Assembly: GCA_012838345.1 (NCBI GenBank)
Contig: DUPK01000005.1
Coordinates: 20,240-84,239 of the forward strand
Direction of reading: 5' to 3'
Length of the DNA stretch: 64,000 bases
Origin: Clostridiales bacterium
Lineage (GTDB): Bacteria > Bacillota > Clostridia > Oscillospirales > Oscillospiraceae
Positions 25,878 through 33,949 of this stretch are shown piece after piece; within the stretch, counting starts at the first letter, position 1, and each line of letters opens with the position of its first letter. The position numbers and the translations under genes were made by a program. Below the pieces are notes generated by a model, which saw nothing but the letters and a program-made list of their open reading frames with translations, did no database searches and was not told the DNA's origin.

Positions 25878-25957
25878 AAGGGCAAAGCAGGCGAAAGCCT
25901 GCGACGCAAAGCTATTAGGGCCCTCGGCTTATCCAGGGCAGCCAGCTGCTACTGCTG
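25878..25957 (+). ncRNA. cyclic di-GMP-I (GEMM-I) riboswitch, copy 2
   Basis: Same 80-nt core as copy 1, differing at 4 of 80 positions, 133 nt downstream. All GEMM-I motifs are intact, including a perfect CAGGC-GAAA-GCCTG hairpin. Its platform differs: TACTGC (25950-25955) can pair with GCAGTA (25967-25972), but no T-run follows directly; the next T-rich stretch (25980-25989) precedes the Shine-Dalgarno AAGGAG (25991-25996). It may act on a weaker terminator or on translation of the TasA-like gene. Confidence 0.9.
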
Positions 25958-26004
25958 ATTTCTGGGGCAGTACAAGAAATATTATTTTTAAAGGAGTATT
26001 AATA

Positions 26005-26553
26005 ATGAAAAAAGCCATTGCTTTGTTTGCTCTCGTTCTCTGTATTCTCGCAGGTCTCGTTTCCGGGAGCCTTGCCCTCTACACCAAAGAAATTGACAAT
26101 ATCGGTACAGGTTCGGTACTTGCCAAGAAATTTACGCTCACAGCCGAGGGAACCGAGGGTTACGAGGACAACGTGTTGATTGCCCCGTCCGAAACCGTTA
26201 CAGCAGCCTTTACAGTTTCCAATTATAGCGGCGACTATGTGACCGAGGTTGATATGGACCTCGAGATAGAAATCACAATCGGAGCTGCTACTGACAAGTA
26301 TGCCATTCCCCACATCACCGCGGCGCTTCTCGACGAGGAGGGCAATCCAATTACCGGTGCGGTCTCAAGCGTGAGCGACGGCTCGGGCACGATTACCCTT
26401 ACAATCGACAGGGCTTTTGAAGCCAACGTAAAATCCACGCTCGCATACAAGATAGCTCTCACCTGGGAATCCCACGAAGACGACATAGACTTCCAGGGTC
26501 CGGACTACGGCAACAAGTACAGCGTCAAGATTATCGGCACCCAGTCTGTGTAA
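26005..26553 (+). CDS. TasA/camelysin-like protein with SipW-dependent signal peptide
   Basis: 182-residue secreted protein. The N-terminus MKKAIALFALVLCILAGLVS followed by GSLALYTKEIDNIGTGSV matches the SipW-dependent signal type, with cleavage expected around the S-L-A-L region. The rest is a beta-rich domain (AAFTVSNYSGDYVTEVDMDL, GSGTITLTIDRAFEA) like TasA and camelysin, which form biofilm matrix fibres. RBS AAGGAG lies 8 nt before the ATG. It is controlled by two c-di-GMP riboswitches and followed by a terminator and the cognate signal peptidase. Fibre formation is inference from family and operon. Confidence 0.8.
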   Translation: MKKAIALFALVLCILAGLVSGSLALYTKEIDNIGTGSVLAKKFTLTAEGTEGYEDNVLIAPSETVTAAFTVSNYSGDYVTEVDMDLEIEITIGAATDKYAIPHITAALLDEEGNPITGAVSSVSDGSGTITLTIDRAFEANVKSTLAYKIALTWESHEDDIDFQGPDYGNKYSVKIIGTQSV

Positions 26554-26589
26554 CGTGTAATTCTTTACATATTACTAATTTTGGAATAT

Positions 26590-26627
26590 AATAACCCCGA
26601 TCTTAAAGTAAGACCGGGGTTATTTTT
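26590..26627 (+). terminator. terminator between the TasA-like gene and sipW
   Basis: 16-bp stem with one A-C mismatch (26590-26605 with 26609-26624), tight loop, then TTTTT. Partial read-through would give more matrix protein than export machinery, as is common for structural-subunit genes. Confidence 0.8.
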
Positions 26628-26769
26628 ACAGTTTATATTAGGGTATAATTATCACCGCAGAGTATTTGACGATGCGCCGCGCAAGCCGCGGCGGTCCCGC
26701 TAATTTGATTTTGCCTATAAACTGCATGCAGTAGTGACTTTGAGCAAGGGGAAAGGATTGGTCATAATA

Positions 26770-27288
26770 ATGCAACAGGTGAGAAAAGGATTGACTACGC
26801 CGGGGCAGATTGAGGAAATGAAGCGGGAGCTCATTGAGGCCCTTAACTCTCAGCACACCCCAAAACGCAAAAAGAGGAAGATTGTAAAATATATATTTAA
26901 CTTTCTCTTCTTTGTAGTCATATTTGCCCTGCTCTTCGTCCTCTACCAGATAATAACTGTCAAGCGCATGGGTGAAGCGCCCAATCTTTTCGGATACTAT
27001 CTCTACAGCATAGAGACTGAAAGCATGTCCCCCACCCTGCCGGTGGGAAGCGTAATCCTCTCCCGCAAGCTCGCAGACCCTTCAACGCTCAAGCAGGGGG
27101 AGATAGTAACCTTTTTTAATGTTGAAGGCAAGCGGGTAACTCACAGGATAGTACAGGTTTCAAAGGATATGGACGGCAATCCGGTTTTCCGGACCAAGGG
27201 GGACAATCCCGAAAACGATATAGACAAGGATTTCCTGACTCACGACAGAATAGAAGCAGTTTTTGTTCTGAAAATACCGCTGCTGTAA
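26770..27288 (+). CDS. sipW: signal peptidase I, SipW (ER) type
   Basis: 172-residue membrane protease. The N-terminal region is basic (PKRKKRK), followed by one membrane segment (about residues 40-62). The catalytic serine is Ser85 in ESMSPTLPVGS. The general base is His125 in KRVTHRIVQV, not lysine, which defines the SipW/ER type. FRTKGDNPENDID is the conserved box E. It ends at LKIPLL without the C-terminal membrane segment found in many SipW proteins. The start is uncertain: ATG 26770 (AAAGGA 12 nt upstream) is chosen, GTG 26734 is possible. It should process the TasA-like protein. The pseudo-ATPase gene follows 34 nt later. Confidence 0.88.
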   Translation: MQQVRKGLTTPGQIEEMKRELIEALNSQHTPKRKKRKIVKYIFNFLFFVVIFALLFVLYQIITVKRMGEAPNLFGYYLYSIETESMSPTLPVGSVILSRKLADPSTLKQGEIVTFFNVEGKRVTHRIVQVSKDMDGNPVFRTKGDNPENDIDKDFLTHDRIEAVFVLKIPLL

Positions 27289-27322
27289 TCCGGATAATTT
27301 TATGTGAAAGGAGGCGCTCAAG

Positions 27323-28459
27323 ATGACCGATAAGCCCGAAGCCAACGAAGCCGGGAATTCAAATACCGGGCCGGCAGAAGAGGCGCCTCTATTGAGTTTT
27401 GAAGAAAACGGGCCGGACAAGGCCGGGGAAGAAAAAGCGGCGCCGCCTCCCTCCCCCGAAGAAGTTGATAGCGGCGAACCGGAGCTGAAAAGCAACGTTG
27501 CGGTTTTTCTGCGCGACCTCTGCTCCGAGGAACATGAAAAGGACGAGCAGACAGGCCTTGTAAAGCCGCTGTTTTGCGGTGTCAATCTGACGGTTTCTGC
27601 AGGAGAAATCTGGGGCATAAGCTCAAGAAACATGATGACCGCCCGCGTGCTGTGCCAGATAATAGGCAATATGCGCAGCTACGCCTCGGGCTTTTGCCGC
27701 CTGGGACCTCTCGGCACGATGAAAGTTAAGCGGCAGATACTCCCCCACCTTTTTTATATTGATTCCCACGAGATGCTTTACGATAGCAAGATTGTCCTTG
27801 AGCAGTTTATGTTTTCAACCAAGCAAGTTAAGAGCGCGCTCAGCGATGTGCAGCGCCAGCTAAGGCTTTTGGAGCTTCTGGAGAGCATGGGCATGGGCTA
27901 TATTGCGCTTACGAGGATAGCCGAGCTCTACGACACCGAGAAGCTGCTGCTTGAGCTCCTCATAGCCTCCGAATCCGACTCGGGCCTTATCGTCTGCGAC
28001 TGGACAAGCTACTCCTTCTCCCAGTCCGAGATTGAAATTCTCTCGAAAATCACCGAGCGCCTGCGCTACCTTGACAAGGCGGTCGTCATAGGCACCATGC
28101 AGCCCAAGCTTATCGGCATGACCTGCGACAACACCCTTTTCATCTATAAAGGTGAGAGCGTTTACTGCGGCAGCGTCGAGGAGCTTTACTCCTATGCCGA
28201 CAAGGTTGCCTTTGTGCTGCGGGACAAAAACGCAAAACAGCTCGGCAGGATTATATCGTACCTGCTCCCCGGATGGCAGGTCAGGGTCTCTGAGGACAAT
28301 CTGTACTTGTACAACTACACGGACAAGCCCATGAGCCCGGAGGCCTTCTACAGGCTGCTGGCTGAAAACGGTATTTCGCCCGATTATATCAAGGTAAACA
28401 AGGGCAGGGTTGAAAACTCTTTCGAGGAACTGGTGGAGCGATATGATTTACAGAAGTAG
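27323..28459 (+). CDS. degenerate ABC ATPase-like protein (pseudo-ATPase)
   Basis: 378 residues: an acidic, Pro-rich N-terminal tail (about 1-55), then an ABC ATPase fold in which every catalytic motif is lost. GEIWGISSRNMMTARV takes the Walker A place with Ala107 for lysine. FYIDSHEMLYD sits at the Q-loop, IAELYDTEK replaces LSGGQ, and LIVCDWTSYS replaces the D-E Walker B with Trp for the catalytic Glu. VIGTMQPK has Met for the switch His. The regulatory C-terminus with EELVERYD is kept. ATG with AAAGGAGG upstream. It overlaps the following permease gene by 17 nt. Probably a structural partner of that permease; ATP binding looks unlikely. Confidence 0.78.
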   Translation: MTDKPEANEAGNSNTGPAEEAPLLSFEENGPDKAGEEKAAPPPSPEEVDSGEPELKSNVAVFLRDLCSEEHEKDEQTGLVKPLFCGVNLTVSAGEIWGISSRNMMTARVLCQIIGNMRSYASGFCRLGPLGTMKVKRQILPHLFYIDSHEMLYDSKIVLEQFMFSTKQVKSALSDVQRQLRLLELLESMGMGYIALTRIAELYDTEKLLLELLIASESDSGLIVCDWTSYSFSQSEIEILSKITERLRYLDKAVVIGTMQPKLIGMTCDNTLFIYKGESVYCGSVEELYSYADKVAFVLRDKNAKQLGRIISYLLPGWQVRVSEDNLYLYNYTDKPMSPEAFYRLLAENGISPDYIKVNKGRVENSFEELVERYDLQK

Positions 28460-29843
28460 CACCTTCAACAAAGAATTGCGCCAGTCATACTATGACAGCC
28501 TTTCGAGCAGGCACAAGCTGTTCATGATATGCCTTTTCATGGCGCTGATTACAATCGCTTTGCACCTTCTTTTCCAGATAACTGAGGAAAGCGTCATGGT
28601 GGAGCTATTCCCCGAGCTTCTTTTGCCGAGCTATTTCACCATGACCTATACCTACAACCTTGTGGCCTATATCTTCTTCGCCATCTTTTTTATAAACAAG
28701 TACAGCAACATAACCCTGTCCGAAATTGGGGAAAACAAGTGGTATTTGCTCTCCAAGATGGGCTATAACGTTACAAGCATTATCCTCAACAAAATGTTTA
28801 TGACCGTCGTCATCGTCCTGCTTCTCTATGCCTGCGGCTTCGTGCTTACCGTTTTGCTCACCGCCCTGTTTAAATATGTCTTTGTAATTGATTACCTCCT
28901 GCCCGCCTTTGTCGCCGGAGTTATCAATGTCCTGCTGATAGTTGAGGCGGCGCTGGTCATCTCCCTTTATTCCCACACAAAGGTCAACGCGAAAAACTCC
29001 CTGTTGATAGTGATTATCATAAACGAGATATTAAAAATCGCCCTCGGCTACTATAAACTCATAACCGACAGGGTGCTGATGAGCGACATATCAAACCTTC
29101 TAAACCCCAGCCACTCCGTTTACGGGATTATATTACTTGCCGCCCTGGTTTTAATGATACTGTTTGCCTATATCGGAGCCAAAAGAAGGTCAAACTACTA
29201 CACACTAAAGGGTGATGTGAGCGGGGTCACAATCGTCCGTCACAACGAGGTTAGGACAATTGCCCCACAGGGTCAAGGGAAGCATCCGGCCCTGTCCCTG
29301 CCGGCAATCCTATTTAGGGTCCTGTTGGCGGCAGTACTCATCGGCTCCATCGCCTTCAACATACTTATTCTGGTGGCTTCCCTCGGCTCGAACACCCGGG
29401 AGTTTTCGGTTTTCGGCTATATCCCCTATCTTATACGGTCGCAAACCATGGAGGACGCCATATACAAGAACGACCTTGCGCTTTTCAAGCGGATTGATTC
29501 CAGTTACCCGCTCAAGGTGGGCGACATAGTTCTCTTCGGCAATGAAGTGGACGATAACGATGTCTTTATAATGGAGATTATCAGGATTGACGGCGACAGG
29601 GTGCTGACCGACATGAAAAAATACCCCGTTCTTTACGAGAAGGGCTCACTTCAGCAGATAATTGACCGCAAAGCCATATACGGAATTTTCTACGACAACT
29701 ACCGGATACTAGGCGCGATTGTGCTTTTCATAAACTCCTTCCCCGGCAGAATCCTGACGCTGTTTTTGCCGGTTATCGTGTTGTTTTTCTATCCGCAGGT
29801 GACAAGTTTCATAAAGCGCTTCAGAACCGTCATGCAAGCTTAA
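28443..29843 (+). CDS. ABC-2-like permease fused to an inactive SipW-like domain
   Basis: 466 residues. Residues 1-250 form an ABC-2-like permease with about six membrane segments (near 26-44, 70-86, 119-143, 147-176, 185-203, 226-246). Residues 285-466 repeat the SipW plan: a membrane segment (289-314), then FGYIPYLIRSQTMEDAIYKN aligned with the SipW FGYYLYSIETESMSPTL block, VGDIVLF with QGEIVTF, and a C-terminal segment (about 415-450). The SipW serine is Thr335 and the SipW histidine is Met377, so proteolysis is unlikely. ATG 28443 has GGAG 6 nt upstream and overlaps the pseudo-ATPase gene. No similar fusion is known to me. Confidence 0.72.
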   Translation: MIYRSSTFNKELRQSYYDSLSSRHKLFMICLFMALITIALHLLFQITEESVMVELFPELLLPSYFTMTYTYNLVAYIFFAIFFINKYSNITLSEIGENKWYLLSKMGYNVTSIILNKMFMTVVIVLLLYACGFVLTVLLTALFKYVFVIDYLLPAFVAGVINVLLIVEAALVISLYSHTKVNAKNSLLIVIIINEILKIALGYYKLITDRVLMSDISNLLNPSHSVYGIILLAALVLMILFAYIGAKRRSNYYTLKGDVSGVTIVRHNEVRTIAPQGQGKHPALSLPAILFRVLLAAVLIGSIAFNILILVASLGSNTREFSVFGYIPYLIRSQTMEDAIYKNDLALFKRIDSSYPLKVGDIVLFGNEVDDNDVFIMEIIRIDGDRVLTDMKKYPVLYEKGSLQQIIDRKAIYGIFYDNYRILGAIVLFINSFPGRILTLFLPVIVLFFYPQVTSFIKRFRTVMQA

Positions 29844-29874
29844 AGCCGTCAAAACGACGGCTTTGACTTATTTT
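29842..29874 (+). terminator. terminator at the end of the TasA-SipW operon
   Basis: 9-bp perfect stem AAAGCCGTC/GACGGCTTT with a 5-nt loop (29842-29864), then GACTTATTTT. The stem begins within the stop codon of the permease fusion. Confidence 0.65.
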
Positions 29875-29947
29875 GGGAGGCTTGTTATAATAAGCATACA
29901 ATTTTAGGGAATTATTGTTCTATCAACTTGTTAGCGAGGGGTTACGG

Positions 29948-31705
29948 ATGGAACTTAAAATGCAGCGCAACGCGATTAAACTTATTCGTCAGATAGTCGA
30001 TTACAGGAATCTAACCACGCCCATTATACCCTACAGGCCGCAAAAGGCCGAGTTCAATCCGCAAATTCCTCTTGCCCAGCCCTTCCCCCGCTCAACCCCC
30101 GAAGCCCAGGGCATATCCTCCGAGCGGATTTTAGATTTTCTCAGCGACCTTGAAAACGACAAATCCCTGGATATGCACAGCCTGATGATACTGAGAAACG
30201 GCCATGTGATTGCCGAGTGCTCTTTCGGCTCATACAGACTGGATGTCTGGCGCGCCACCCACTCTCTCTGCAAGAGCATCACGGGTCTTGCCATAGGCTT
30301 TCTCATAGACGAGGGCAGGCTCTCGCTGGACGACAGGGTTGTGAAGATATTTGGGGGCAGGGGCGGCCCTCTCACCCCGATTACCAAGAAGGGCATCACC
30401 GTAGGCCACCTGCTAAGCATGACAAGCGGCATAGCCTTTAATGAGGCCGGCTCCGTAACCGACGAGGACTGGGTCGATTCGATTCTGACTTCCTCCCTGA
30501 AGTATGAGCCCGGCAGGGAGTTTTACTACAACAGCATGAACTCCTATTTGCTCTCGGCCATTGTAAGGCAAATCACGGGCAAAGGGCTTGTGGAGTATTT
30601 AAGTCCGCGGCTCTTTGAACCGCTCGGAATTACGGGCATACACTGGGAAACCTGCCCCAAGGGCATAGAAAAAGGCGGCTGGGGCCTCTACATCCGTCCG
30701 GAGGACGCCGCGAAAATCGGCCAGCTCCTTCTGCAGGGCGGCAGATGGAACGGAAAGCAGCTTATCTCTGAAAGCTGGGTTATAAACTCCACGACCCCCA
30801 AGGTAACGACGCCCGAGGATATTGGCGACTTTGACTACGGTTACCACATCTGGACGGGGAGAAAGCAGCGCTCCTTTCTCTTAAACGGTATGTTCGGACA
30901 AAACATTATAGGTTTTCCGGTTACGGGCATACTGATAGTCTCAAACGGCGGCAACAGCGAGCTTTTCCAGCAGAGCTCGTATTTTGCCTACCTGAAAAAA
31001 TACTTCGGCATGGAATATAAGCCGCCCGCCATACTGCCCGAAAATAAAGTAGCCCACAAAAAGCTTGCAAAAAAGATTAAGGAGCTCAGCTTAAACTCCT
31101 CCCAAAGCCCGAGACTCTTTTCACTCAGCCCCTCTCTGCCCAGGCAGTGCTCTCTCCTTTCTGGCAGCAGCTATGCAATCGACAGCGAAAACTGCAAGGC
31201 GGGCCTCTTTCCGCTCGTTCTGCAAGCGCTTCAGAACAACTATTCATCCGCTATAAACCGCATTTCCTTTTCGCTGGAGAAGGGAGTTTTTTACGTGACA
31301 ATCGAGGAGGAAGACGCCCGCCACATCCTACCCGTCGGCTTTTCAAAGCCCGAATATACAACGCTTGACATGCACGGAGAGCCGTATATCACGGGCATCC
31401 ACGGGTACTTTTCCACCGACGAGGACGAAAACCTGGTGCTCAGAGTCCGCATTTCATTTATCGAAACTTCAAGCTCCAGATTTTTGAAGTTTGTTTTTTC
31501 CGGCGACGAGCTCATGCTCAAATTCTCCGAGACCCCGGGCAGGCGCTTTGTCAGGACATACCTCGACACGCTCGAAAAGGAGCTTGCCTCGAAAAGGTTG
31601 CTGGAGACCATCCTCTCCATCGTCGACAACGATTATCTGGATTACAAAATTGAGAGGGCCTTTGAGCCTGTTCTGAACGGGAAACTGGAGCCGAAGGGCT
31701 CGTAA
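29948..31705 (+). CDS. serine hydrolase, beta-lactamase/D-alanyl-D-alanine carboxypeptidase family
   Basis: 585-residue class C-type serine hydrolase (beta-lactamase superfamily PF00144). The nucleophile motif S-x-x-K is SLCK in THSLCKSITGLAIGF; the second motif is Y-N-S in FYYNSMNSYLLS. FGSYRLDVWRATHS and the WGLYIRPEDAAKIGQLLL block are typical of esterase-like members. Residues about 385-585 are a separate beta-rich C-terminal domain. No signal peptide is seen, so it is probably a cytoplasmic esterase or peptidase. ATG 29948 with GAGGGG upstream; a TTG frame from 29915 is less likely. Substrate unknown. Confidence 0.85.
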   Translation: MELKMQRNAIKLIRQIVDYRNLTTPIIPYRPQKAEFNPQIPLAQPFPRSTPEAQGISSERILDFLSDLENDKSLDMHSLMILRNGHVIAECSFGSYRLDVWRATHSLCKSITGLAIGFLIDEGRLSLDDRVVKIFGGRGGPLTPITKKGITVGHLLSMTSGIAFNEAGSVTDEDWVDSILTSSLKYEPGREFYYNSMNSYLLSAIVRQITGKGLVEYLSPRLFEPLGITGIHWETCPKGIEKGGWGLYIRPEDAAKIGQLLLQGGRWNGKQLISESWVINSTTPKVTTPEDIGDFDYGYHIWTGRKQRSFLLNGMFGQNIIGFPVTGILIVSNGGNSELFQQSSYFAYLKKYFGMEYKPPAILPENKVAHKKLAKKIKELSLNSSQSPRLFSLSPSLPRQCSLLSGSSYAIDSENCKAGLFPLVLQALQNNYSSAINRISFSLEKGVFYVTIEEEDARHILPVGFSKPEYTTLDMHGEPYITGIHGYFSTDEDENLVLRVRISFIETSSSRFLKFVFSGDELMLKFSETPGRRFVRTYLDTLEKELASKRLLETILSIVDNDYLDYKIERAFEPVLNGKLEPKGS

Positions 31706-31727
31706 TGCGGGGCGCATTCGTTTCAGG

Positions 31728-31755
31728 TTGACATATTTCAGGCTTATGATAAAAT
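31728..31755 (+). promoter_or_regulatory. promoter of the COG2509 flavoprotein gene
   Basis: TTGACA (31728-31733), 16-nt spacer, TAAAAT (31750-31755); start near 31762 with a 40-nt leader. Confidence 0.65.
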
Positions 31756-31801
31756 ATTCATGCTTAAATATAGAACGTGAACCTATACAATTGAGAGGCT
31801 A

Positions 31802-33193
31802 ATGATGAAAACAGACGTTGTAATAGTAGGCGCAGGCCCCGCCGGCATATTCACCGCAATTGAAATGCTAAGGCGCGGCAGCAATAAGAAAATCGTAATA
31901 GTCGAAAAGGGGCAGGCCGTGGAAAACAGGCGCTGCCCAAAGAGCATAACCAAGCAGTGCGTAAACTGTAAGCCGTATTGCCACATAACGACGGGCTTTT
32001 CCGGCGCGGGCGCTTTTTCTGACGGAAAGCTCTCACTCAGCTACGAGGTGGGCGGCGACCTCCCCACTCTTATCGGAGAGGAACTGGCGCAGGAGACGAT
32101 TGATTATACGGACAAAATCTACCTCGAGTTCGGGGCCGAAAAGCACATAGAGGGCGTACACAACACCGAGGAGATTAAGGAGATAAGAAAGCGTGCGATT
32201 CAGGCTGGCCTTAAGCTCGTTGACTGCCCTATCCGGCATCTCGGCACGGAGAAGGCGCAAAACCTTTACCAGGCAATCGAAAGGCACCTGTTAAACAGCG
32301 GTGTTGAGATTCTTTTCGGCCATGAATGCACCGACCTTATCCTCAAAGACGAGCGCTGTCTCGGCATAAGGGTTCGCAACGCTCAGACAGAGCTGGAGAT
32401 TTACGCCGACCACACGGTGGTCGCCACGGGGCGCCGAGGCGCCGACTGGCTTGAGAAAATCTGTGCCGAGCACAACATTGCCCACCAGCCCGGAACCGTT
32501 GACATCGGAGTGCGCGTCGAGGTGCGCAACGAAGTCATAGAGTGGGTTAACGACGTCCTCTACGAGTCCAAGCTCATAGGCTATCCCAAGCCCTTCAAAA
32601 ACAAGGTCCGCACCTTCTGCCAGAATCCCGGCGGCTTCGTAAGCCAGGAGAACTACGACAATGACCTTGCGGTCGTCAATGGACATTCATACAAGGACAT
32701 CAAGTCAAACAACACGAATCTGGCCATACTTTGCTCGCATAACTTCTCCGAGCCCTTCAATCAGCCCATTGCATACGCGCAAAAGGTCGGAGAACTTACA
32801 AACATGCTCGCCGCCGGCCGCATACTCGTGCAGCGCTTCGGCGACATACTCGACGGAAAGCGCACCTGGCCGAAGGAGCTTTCGCAATCGAACGTAAAGC
32901 CCACCCTTCCCGACGCCGTGGCCGGCGACATTACGGCGGCCATGCCTTACCGCGCGATGATAAATATAATAAACTTCATCCAGGCGGTCGACCACGTCGT
33001 GCCGGGCTTTGCCTCAAACGAAACCCTGCTGTATTCTCCCGAGCTTAAGTTTTACAGCAACCGCGTTAAGATGGACAAGGACTTCAACACGAATATTGCC
33101 GGGCTCCACTGCCTCGGCGATTCAAGCGGCTGGACAAGGGGTCTTATGATGGCCTCAGCCATGGGCGTTTTGATGGGAAGAAAATTAGTTTAA
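31802..33193 (+). CDS. FAD-dependent oxidoreductase, COG2509 family
   Basis: 463-residue flavoprotein. The N-terminal dinucleotide-binding motif is VIVGAGPAGIFTAIEM, and HTVVATGRRGADW is the second FAD contact. A cysteine-containing block QCVNCKPYCHITTGFSGAGAFSD is split by FAD-pocket glycines, and LHCLGDSSGWTRGLMMASA is the C-terminal FAD motif. The family is widespread in anaerobes; its electron donor and substrate are unknown. Two adjacent ATGs (31802, 31805) are possible; GAGAGG lies upstream. Monocistronic, with a terminator at 33218. Confidence 0.88.
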   Translation: MMKTDVVIVGAGPAGIFTAIEMLRRGSNKKIVIVEKGQAVENRRCPKSITKQCVNCKPYCHITTGFSGAGAFSDGKLSLSYEVGGDLPTLIGEELAQETIDYTDKIYLEFGAEKHIEGVHNTEEIKEIRKRAIQAGLKLVDCPIRHLGTEKAQNLYQAIERHLLNSGVEILFGHECTDLILKDERCLGIRVRNAQTELEIYADHTVVATGRRGADWLEKICAEHNIAHQPGTVDIGVRVEVRNEVIEWVNDVLYESKLIGYPKPFKNKVRTFCQNPGGFVSQENYDNDLAVVNGHSYKDIKSNNTNLAILCSHNFSEPFNQPIAYAQKVGELTNMLAAGRILVQRFGDILDGKRTWPKELSQSNVKPTLPDAVAGDITAAMPYRAMINIINFIQAVDHVVPGFASNETLLYSPELKFYSNRVKMDKDFNTNIAGLHCLGDSSGWTRGLMMASAMGVLMGRKLV

Positions 33194-33217
33194 ACTTAGT
33201 AAAGATGCAGCTTGTTT

Positions 33218-33252
33218 ATATCGGTCAGGCAAAGGCCTGGCCGATATTCTTT
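33218..33252 (+). terminator. terminator of the COG2509 gene
   Basis: 13-bp stem (33218-33230 with 33235-33247, one G-T pair), GNRA-like AAAG loop, then TTCTTT. Confidence 0.7.
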
Positions 33253-33277
33253 GTCCCGAATGTCCTTCCCCACGCAG

Positions 33278-33434
33278 TTAACTATGCGCCGAGCTCCGGC
33301 ATATTATGATAGTGACCATGTGCGTTTTAGGCGGCGGAAGTCAAAGCCCCGCCGGTTTTACCGGGCAACAAATGCCTGTGTATCCGGCTTTCGCCCCTTA
33401 ATCGCATCAAACTAAATATAAAGGAAATGGTCCT
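33278..33434 (+). promoter_or_regulatory. promoter and structured leader of the Cys-rich membrane protein gene
   Basis: Possible promoter TTAACT (33278-33283), 18-nt spacer, TATTAT (33302-33307). The 120-nt leader has several short hairpins: GGCGG/CCGCC, CCGG-tttta-CCGG and GGGC-aacaaat-GCCT. GACCAT near its start can pair with ATGGTC just before the start codon, enclosing them as a multi-branched fold that touches the Shine-Dalgarno AAGGAA. It matches no riboswitch class I know. Confidence 0.4.
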
Positions 33435-33869
33435 ATGAATTCATGTAATAAGAAGTGTAATTTTAACTCTTGCAGCTGTCTTGCCATTGCTGCCGCCCTG
33501 CTTATCGGAGCGGCGGTCGGTGCGCTGTTCTATTTCGGATTCCTTCCAGGTATCGTACCGGATGTGGCGCAGATAGCAATCAGGCTGGGAATTCTGACAA
33601 TAGCCTATATCCTCCTGGCACAGCTTTTCAGCTCCCTCTATCTGCCCAATCCGGTGAGGGACTGTCTCTGCTGCGGCATAGCCCCGCTTCTGGTGGGCGC
33701 GTTCGGTACGGTTATCCTTGGAATTGCAATACTGTCCGTTGCGCTTACCCCCGGTAACCTCATCTTCGCAGCGCTTGTCGGGCTGGGCGCGGCCTTCCTC
33801 GCACTTTTGATAATTGCACTTATATCATTTATAAATTGCGTCCTTTGCAGGATGTGCTTGCGCGACTAA
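33435..33869 (+). CDS. Cys-rich small membrane protein, unrecognised
   Basis: 144 residues. The cytoplasmic N-terminus MNSCNKKCNFNSCSC carries four cysteines; four hydrophobic segments follow (about 17-37, 44-65, 79-101, 107-135), with CLCC in the middle loop and VLCRMC at the C-terminus. The cysteines could bind a metal or be lipid-modified, but no family is recognised. AAGGAAATGG lies upstream of the ATG. The start region is preceded by a structured leader and the gene by a terminator on each side, so it is monocistronic. Confidence 0.65.
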   Translation: MNSCNKKCNFNSCSCLAIAAALLIGAAVGALFYFGFLPGIVPDVAQIAIRLGILTIAYILLAQLFSSLYLPNPVRDCLCCGIAPLLVGAFGTVILGIAILSVALTPGNLIFAALVGLGAAFLALLIIALISFINCVLCRMCLRD

Positions 33870-33892
33870 AGCCGCTTAGTAACAGAATAGCA

Positions 33893-33930
33893 GTAAGCGC
33901 CGGTTTCATACGAAACCGGCGCTTACTTAT
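33893..33930. terminator. bidirectional terminator between the membrane protein gene and ftsZ
   Basis: 15-bp perfect stem GTAAGCGCCGGTTTC/GAAACCGGCGCTTAC (33893-33926) with a 4-nt loop. TTATTGT follows on the plus strand; the minus strand has TGCTATTCTGTT. Confidence 0.8.
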
Positions 33931-33949
33931 TGTATTGGGTGAATGTCTC

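Noticed and set aside
25732..25957. near-identical 80-bp direct repeats as a mobile element or attachment-site duplication
   Set aside because: Both copies match the c-di-GMP-I riboswitch core and lie in the leader of one operon; no integrase or element boundary is present.
26734..26769. longer SipW start at GTG 26734
   Set aside because: No Shine-Dalgarno in position; the added 12 residues are not family-like, though it cannot be excluded.
29915..29947. longer N-terminus of the serine hydrolase from a TTG at 29915
   Set aside because: The ATG at 29948 has a better placed GAGGGG, and the added residues show no family similarity.
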